A DNA stretch of 9,909 bases, from assembly GCA_016196415.1 (NCBI GenBank), contig JACPXS010000011.1, positions 1 to 9,909 on the forward strand, read 5' to 3'. This DNA is from Candidatus Omnitrophota bacterium. GTDB taxonomy: Bacteria; Omnitrophota; Koll11; Aquiviventales; Aquiviventaceae. The notes under the pieces were generated by a model, which saw only the letters and a list, made by a program, of their open reading frames with translations, was not told the DNA's origin and did no database searches. How positions within the stretch are numbered: the first letter of the stretch is position 1; the number at the start of each line of letters is the position of its first letter. Below are positions 1 to 7,000 of this stretch, in pieces. Both the position numbers and the translations under genes were made by a program.

Positions 1-1014
1 CCAGTAGAGACGGCCGGCCAAGTCCTCCATCGCCGCCACCCATCGCTCATAGCGCGCGCGCTGCAACCGGGCGTCCTCCGCGTACGGCCCTTGCGCCAAC
101 TCGTCGAGGATCGCGATCATTTGACGGTGGTACGCGTCAGCCGCCTCGCCGTGCCCGCTGATTCTGGCAATCACCACATCCCGCGCCGTTTCCACCATCC
201 CATCGCTCACCTCACGGCGACGCTCTTCGGGATCGTTCGTCCAATCCGAGAGATACTGCTGCCGGAACTGCTCCAAGAACTGCCGGAACTGCCCCAGCCC
301 CTCATCACCGAGGCCGCGACTAGGACTGTACTTCGTCATGTCTAGTGCCCCGACGGCCGACTCCAGACGGTACGCCAGGACGTTGACAATGAGCTCCCTG
401 AATCCGTCCTCCCACACGCGTTTCGCGTTCTCGGAGGTGATGAGGTCGGAGCAGTCATGGCTCAGCGACAACCCGGTGAGATCTCGGTGGCTCAGGTGGT
501 CGGCAAACAGGCGCGCGAGCAGCTCAGCGGGATCGGTGAGGCCGCGTTTGAGGAACTCGCCATCGAACACCACATGGAGGGTCTCGTGCAGCGCGTAACT
601 CTGCGCATGCGCCAGCACGTTCGACATGACAAAATCCTCAGACCCCACGTTGAGGACGAGGTCCCATTGGGTTGGCCGGTCCAGATAATACCGCGCGGCC
701 ATCAAGCTAACCGTGTCGGCCGCGTCTTCAAAGCCGACCTCAATGCCCCGGAACCTGACCCGACGGCCAACCTGGTCAGAGACCCACCGCTCGACGTCCC
801 GCAACGTCGCCAGGAACGACATGAGGGCGGCGGGCGTCAGACCAACTTCCCGGGCGCGCGGCTGCTCAAAAATGAAGTGCTGGATCATGAGCGCGCGAAG
901 CCCTCGCCCGCGGCCCAGCATGGCTAAGGCTTGTTCATGACGATCGGTCCGGAGGAGGCGGGGCTCCGCCCGCACGAGTCGTCGGACGGCTCGAGCCAGC
1001 TCTGCTTCCTCCAT
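1..1014 (-). CDS. Probable HExxH zinc metalloprotease domain, 3'-partial
   Basis: A minus-strand frame different from the giant frame is open from about 1185 to the left edge and codes well: from the ATG at 1014 it gives 338 residues with no stop. Counting from that ATG, residues 143-147 are HETLH in SYALHETLHVVFDGEF, a metzincin/gluzincin-type HExxH zinc site. E207 in GFRELIVNVLAYRLE, about 60 residues later, is a candidate third ligand (inference). The rest is helical. The protein family is not recognised. Upstream in the same frame, 1018-1060 reads SSISSDEEALPEG, the linker that elsewhere joins domains of the giant protein. This suggests a further domain of the giant protein that has been frameshifted away, not a separate gene. 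If it is independent, ATG 1014 is the likely start, with only a weak GAAGGG next to it. The C-terminus is outside the window. Confidence 0.7.
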   Translation of the reverse strand, partial: MEEAELARAVRRLVRAEPRLLRTDRHEQALAMLGRGRGLRALMIQHFIFEQPRAREVGLTPAALMSFLATLRDVERWVSDQVGRRVRFRGIEVGFEDAADTVSLMAARYYLDRPTQWDLVLNVGSEDFVMSNVLAHAQSYALHETLHVVFDGEFLKRGLTDPAELLARLFADHLSHRDLTGLSLSHDCSDLITSENAKRVWEDGFRELIVNVLAYRLESAVGALDMTKYSPSRGLGDEGLGQFRQFLEQFRQQYLSDWTNDPEERRREVSDGMVETARDVVIARISGHGEAADAYHRQMIAILDELAQGPYAEDARLQRARYERWVAAMEDLAGRLYW

Positions 1015-4000
1015 CCCTTCAGGTAGCGCTTCCTCGTCGGAGGAAATAGAAGAGACTCCGGAGGGGCGCGAGGCGGAGGCACGGCGCCCTGCGGCGGCGC
1101 AGAGGGCGCCTGCTGCCACAAGTGATGCAACCGATCGAGACGAGATCGTAGTAGGGCGTCCCGCTCGGCCTCGGGATGCAACGCCTCAGCCGCCGTTTGG
1201 CAGGACTGACAGGCCAGTAGGTCGGCCGTGAGCCGCTGGATCCGCGACTTGGCCTGATCGGCTGTGCCGGCGAAGAGCGGCTCAAGGAATCCGCGGAAAC
1301 TGACCGCGGTGAACCGGCTGGCGTGTTGGGTGAGGAGCTGGTGGAGGGCATCGGTTGCGGCGGCGTCCGCCTCCGGCCCGGCCCGGATGAGCTGCGCCAT
1401 CGCGACGAAGGCCTCGGCCAGCGCCGGGTCGTTGTCGGCCTCGATCAACCGGCCCAGATGGTCCGCCACGTCCTGGGCAATACGCTCCTGGGGCAGCGAG
1501 AAGTTGAACAGCCCTTCAATGATCGTCTGTTGCGAGGCGTTCGCGTTGCCCATCCCGGACATCCCCGGGGCGTTGGGCACATCGTCGGCCGCTGGCTTGA
1601 CAGGCCCAGGGGCCGATGCTATAGTTCTAGCATGGCGACGACGATGATGACTCAAGCGGTCTACGCTCAGGGAGTCCTGCGGCCGAAGCGAAGGCTCCCT
1701 CTTCGAGAACACGCTTCCGTCACGTTGATCATCCGTCCCGAGGATCCGGTCAGTCGCACCCGCGGCCTGTTCCGCGTCCCCAAACGGCTGGCCAGGGTCC
1801 TCATTTACGACGACTCGTTGCTCGACACCTAGTCCGCTCTCCTGATGCCTCGGCTGAATGAGTTCCCGGCCGGGGGCACTGTCTTCGTGGATGCGAATAT
1901 TTTTCTCGAGCACCTGCTCCGTGGAGAACCCGCCTGTACCGCCCTCTTCCAGCGTCTTCAGAGTGGAGAGATCCGCGGGGTCACGTCGGTGATCGTCATG
2001 GCTGAGGTTCGGCACCGGCTGCTGCTGACTGAAGCGGTGCGACGGGGCTACGTCAGTGGGGGAGCCCGAGTGCTTGAGATCGTGCGGCGCCGACCCGAGA
2101 TCCTCGGCCACCTGGGTGCCGTGGACGAGGGGTTGAACCTCCTGCTCGAAGCGCGGGTGCGCGTGGTCAGTGTTACCCCCGCTCAGTTCCGCGCTGCCCA
2201 ACAGATCAGCCATCGGTATCATCTCTTGACCAACGACGCCTTGCACGTCGCCACCCTTCGGGCCCACGGCCTTCGACATCTCGCCTCTGCCGACCCGGAC
2301 TTCCGCCGCGTCCCCAGCCGCCTGCTGACCCTCTGGTCGCCCTAATCCATCTCGCTCCGCCGCGCCCACGCCGGACATCCCGGGGGCGCTGAACAGTTCG
2401 TCAAACACCTGCTGCGCCGCCTGGGGGTCTCCCCCCTGCTCGGCCGCGTCCCACCTGGCTTCCAGGTCAGGCAGCCAGAGCCCGTGCGCCGTCGGGAAGA
2501 TCTCGCGGTTGAGCAGATCCAGCGCGGCGTCCGCATAGGCCTTGAGCTGCCGTGTGCCGAGCTCGGGCAACGGCAGCGCGTCACGGGCGGCTTCCTCTAA
2601 TAAGGCCGGCAGCGTCACGAAGCGCCGGCCGGTCCGATACGCCTCGGTTCGGCTGAGTTCCTGCGAGCGCAGCATCGCCCGGATCAGGATCTCCTCAAAC
2701 ACCGCCGGGCCTGGGAAGAGCGCGCCATCCTGGGGCGACAGGCGCGCAAGGGCCGCCTGCGCCAGCGCCGGCTGGTGCTCCGCCAGCCACTCGCGCCAGG
2801 CGGCTGCAGTCCATTCGCGCATCAGAGGTAGCGTCTCCTCATCAGAGGAAACAAAAGCGGGCTCGGCGGAGGAGGCGAAGGCGAGGAGGTCCAGCTCCCA
2901 CACGAGGTGAGAACCGAGGTTCAAAAAGGAGCGGCTGAACTGCGTGTGCCGGCGCACGCGCAGGCGGAAGCCGGCGTCGTAGGGCAGCTTGCTGTAATGC
3001 CGATAGGCGACGTACGGATGGGGCGCGGAGCGAGACAACGTGCTCCACGTTCGATACTGCGCAAAGGGCGGCGAGAGCAGGACAGTCGTCAGGTGGTGGG
3101 CCTTTGCGTAGTCGAGCGCGGCCGACAGGACGGCCTGGTCCCACCGAGACGCCCTGCGCCGCGGCTCGGGCATGGTCACGAGGATCTTGCCGTCGCTCTG
3201 GCGGTTGAGCGGCGGCTCGTGAACCGTGACAGAGAAGGCCGGCATGAGCGCGGCTGCAGGATGGCTCTCCTCTGCTGGAGGTTGAGACAACGACGGTCTC
3301 CCCTTCTCTGCGGCGTCGCCTGAGAGCGCCATGAGCGTCTTGCGGTCTTGAGCTTGTCTCAGCAACAACCTGAATCGCTCGGCATCGCCTTCGCAATCCA
3401 GGGCCAGCTCAAACAACGCCCGTAAGGCCTCGTGGTCTGCGGCGCGCAACCTGAGCGCGATGATGGCGTCGGCCATGAGGTGCAGGAGGGGCCGCACAGC
3501 AGTCCCCGGGCGGCCAATGTAGCCTGGCTCCAGCCACATCTGCGCGATGATGAGCTCCCGCCGCCGCTCGCCGAAGCCGGCCCGGGTGAACTGCTCCCGC
3601 AGCTCGGCCAAGGTCCGCCTCGCCGAGGATTCGGCTTGGAACTGCTCCATGACCGCTCCGACTTCCGGCGGCGCGCCCCGCGAAGCGGCAGGCCGTCCAT
3701 GCCGCTGGAGGGCCTCGGCAATGAAGGCATCCTTCCGATCGTCGGGCGTGGCTTCGTACAGCGTTTCGAAGCCCGCGAGAAATTCCGTCGAGTCGATGCG
3801 CCCACTGCTCAACTCCTCAAAGAGCGTTTCAAGAGGTAGCGCTTCTTCGGCATGCGAAATAATAGAGGATCCGCTTGAGGTTGAGGCAACCTGATCCGGT
3901 TGACCATCTCGGGCGGGGCTGGGCGGCGCGGGCGGCCGCTCCGGAGGGAGATCCGTCCGGAACACCCCGCGTTCCACCTCCAACTCGCGCAGGTGACGGA

Positions 4001-7000
4001 TCTGGCGATTCTCCGCTCGCTGCCACAAAGTCGCAATAGCGTACCCCATCCCCAACGCCATCCAGGAGAAGCCGACGACGCTCGCCACCATCCAGACGGA
4101 GTCACCGAAGACCCACCGCGCCGGGCTCAGCATGAGCGTGGACAACAGCAGGGCACTGGCGTACACGGCGCTATACCGGTCCGCCGCATTGCCAAGCTCG
4201 CGCCACTCCGCGTCGGTTGGCGCGCGGGTGATGGGTGAGCCGTTGACAAGATTCACCAGGATCCGCGGATGGGCGTCCAAGAACCTTCGATGGCTTCGCG
4301 CGCCCTCTAGCAAAGCAACCATGATGGCGGCCACCGTGGCCCAAGAGAGGAAGGATCCGAACGCATCCGGCTGCCCACCCAGAACGAACCATCCTGTAAT
4401 CAACCACAGGTTCTGGAACAGAGTCCCGACCGCGAACGACGACAGGAAGAAGCGCCGTTGCTGCTGAGCCGGCCGCGTCTCCGTGACTTCCTCCCATGTC
4501 GTGGGGAGCGCACGGTCGGTATCCGTCCGGAACGTCCGCCGGCCGCCCGCCGCGCCCATGCCGGACATCCCGGGGGCGTTGAGAGGTAAAACTCGTCGCC
4601 GTGGTCTGCCTCGTTGACCTGGCGGTTTCAGCCTCTCCAGTGCCCAAACCAAGTCTGCCGGCCTGAGCCATGTGTCGCCGAGCTTCGGGGCTCCGCCCGT
4701 GTGCAGCCTGTATTGGCGGCGGAGCTCGGCCATCATCGCGTACACGACGTCTTGGCCGTTCATCTGGCCAAAGTCCGGCCGGGCGCTGACATGGCGGTAG
4801 AGATCCCATGCAATGCGACCCGGTCGATCGATCGGCAAGGTCGCTGGGTCATAGAAGGGCAAGCCCGACGCATCACTGGAATACTGGTGCTCCCGCAAAT
4901 ACCTCAACACTCCAGCGAAAATCCGGCTCTGCCTCAACTGCTCGGTGGGACGATCCAGCGACATGAGATAGCGTTCGATTGCCGATGGTGACTCTCCTGC
5001 CCCCATCTCAAAGATGATGAGCTGAAGAACCATGTGGAGCGCTTCCCCAACTCGAGCGGCTGGCACCACCCGCGTCTCTCGCTGTGGTCGAAGAAGGTTG
5101 ATGCGCCGTTGGACGGGAAACCACCAGTCCTGCTGGTGGAGGACGGGAACGGGATAGGGCGGATGGCGCTGGAGGAGGAGCTGGAAGGTGTCGATGACGA
5201 CGCGCTCCGCCTCCGGCTGGCCGCGGATGAGGTGCGCCATCGCGATGAAGGCCTGTGCGAGCCCTTCGGTGTCGCCCGCGGCGATCAGGTCGCCTAAGTC
5301 TCCGGCGAGCCCTGTGGCACTGTTCTCATCCAGATTCTCTGGCGCCAGGGAGTCGTCCACCATCTGCGCCGGTGTGCGCTCCCGCCGATCCGCCGCGCCC
5401 ATGTCGCCGGCCTTGATGACCGGCGTACCGGTGATCTCCGTCCCCGGGGCGTTGTGCGCGTCGCCATCTTCGCTTTGGGGCCACATCCACGGCTTATGGG
5501 CTGGTAGCGGGTAGCCGCCTGGTTCCAGCCCGTACTCCTGCTGCAACAGGGCTTGCATTTCGTTCACGACGGCGTGGCCATCCATCTGTTGGAAGTCCGG
5601 TCGGGCCCGTACGCGCTCATAGAGCACCCAGGCCATGCGGCTGAACTGTTCGGCCTGCAGGGTTGACGGATCATAGGACGGCAAGTCCGTGGCATCCTGG
5701 ATGCTCGCAAACTGCTGCAGCATCGGCAAGGCCTTGGCAACGAGCCAGCTCTCGGTGAGGTTAGACTCAATGGCGTTCGGCGGTTGCCCAAGCCGCCTTG
5801 GCCCCAAAACACCGAGGCACCAATGGAGCGCTTGGGCGACCCGAGGCAGGGGGATGGGCCGACTGACACGGTGGCGCCTGAGCTCATTCGTCAGGAGCCA
5901 CCACCGTGAGGGGAAGAGTCGCTCAATGGCTTGACGCTCCAGTATTCCCATGCGCGCCTCGATGGCGGCCCAGCCCGGCAGGTCCCCGGAATGTCTCAGG
6001 AAGAGGAGCCAGAGCGCGCCAGCGATCGCGTAGGAGACCTCAGGATGGCGCTCAGGCTGGCTCCCGATCCGCTGCGCCATCCGCACGAACGCCTGCGCCA
6101 GCCCGTCGGTGTCGCCGGCGGCGAGTAGGTCGCCCAGATCGTCGGCGAGTCCTGTCGCGCTACGCGCATCCAGGTTCTGCGGCGCCAGGTAGTCGTCCAC
6201 CATCTGCGCCGGCGAGCGCTCCCGCCGATCCGCCGCGCCCATGTCGCCGGCGTGGATGACCGGCCTGCCGGCGATTCCGGACACGCTCGGCGCGGCCCTC
6301 TGATCAGACTCAACTTGGGAGGCGAAGATGAGCCGCCAGGTCAGGCCGGTCCGGATCGTGCCTTCCCAATACGTCCACCTTGCCGCTTCCAGCAGGGGCC
6401 GCGCCTGGGCGGGCAGCTCAATGGTGACGGCCGGCCCGGCGGGATCGAAGGCCAGGCGCGGCGGCGGCAGCCCCTCCGGGGCCGGCATGGCCAGGCGCCG
6501 TCGCTGCGGATCCCACTGACCCTTCCCGATCTTGCGCAGCGCCAGGACAGGTGTCCGCTGCCCTGCCGGATGGTAGTATTCGATGGCCAGCCCGCCGCCG
6601 GCCAACGTCTTGCGCGTCAGGCTCTGGATGTCAATCCCCCACTCCTCAGCCGGCCAGCGCGCGGCCTTGTCCGCCGGCAGCCAGGCCGCGCGGAGGCGTC
6701 CCCACGGCCCGCTCAGCGTTTTGAGCATGTGCCGCCGCCGCCACGCATTGCCGCCGGTTCCAGGCTGGCTGGTCCTCCACTCTGCCGGCAGGTCTGCCAA
6801 CGGCCGCAGGTCCACGTGGTCCCGCTCATCTGCCGCCCTGGGGCGGTCCTCCGGAAGGGGCTGGCGGCGCGGCTGGACGGCATCTTCGATGAGCGCTCGG
6901 ATGACCGCCCGGCCGGCGGCGTTCAAGCGCTTGGGATACCGGCTGCTGATTTCCCACACGAGCTGCTTCAACAGCGACTTGGAGAGACGGGCCTCGATGA

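Larger units (their letters stand above)
4555..6283 (-). repeat. Tandem duplication of an ~840-bp domain unit
   Basis: Two consecutive units of 280 and 281 codons lie between linkers whose CGCGCCCATG cores begin at 6235, 5395 and about 4552. The copies share HxxGDMGAADRRER, PAQMVDD, SATGLAxDLGDL, LAQAF, then YDPxTL, ARPDFxQMxG and a final YxLxxGG. The protein identity within the body is moderate. The DNA of the linker and first 20 codons is nearly identical (5341-5410 against 6181-6250, about three mismatches in 70). Confidence 0.85.

Noticed and set aside
457..927. 156-codon plus-strand ORF
   Set aside because: It lies opposite the metalloprotease frame, which has the HETLH motif and natural amino-acid composition.
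1323..1631. Longer N-terminus for the DUF104 antitoxin starting at 1323
   Set aside because: It would be antisense to helical module H4, lies upstream of the promoter, and DUF104 proteins begin near the AVYxxGVLRP motif.
2346..2391. Terminator after the PIN toxin gene
   Set aside because: The CCGG inverted repeat here is the linker repeat itself and has no T-run, so it is not supported as a terminator.
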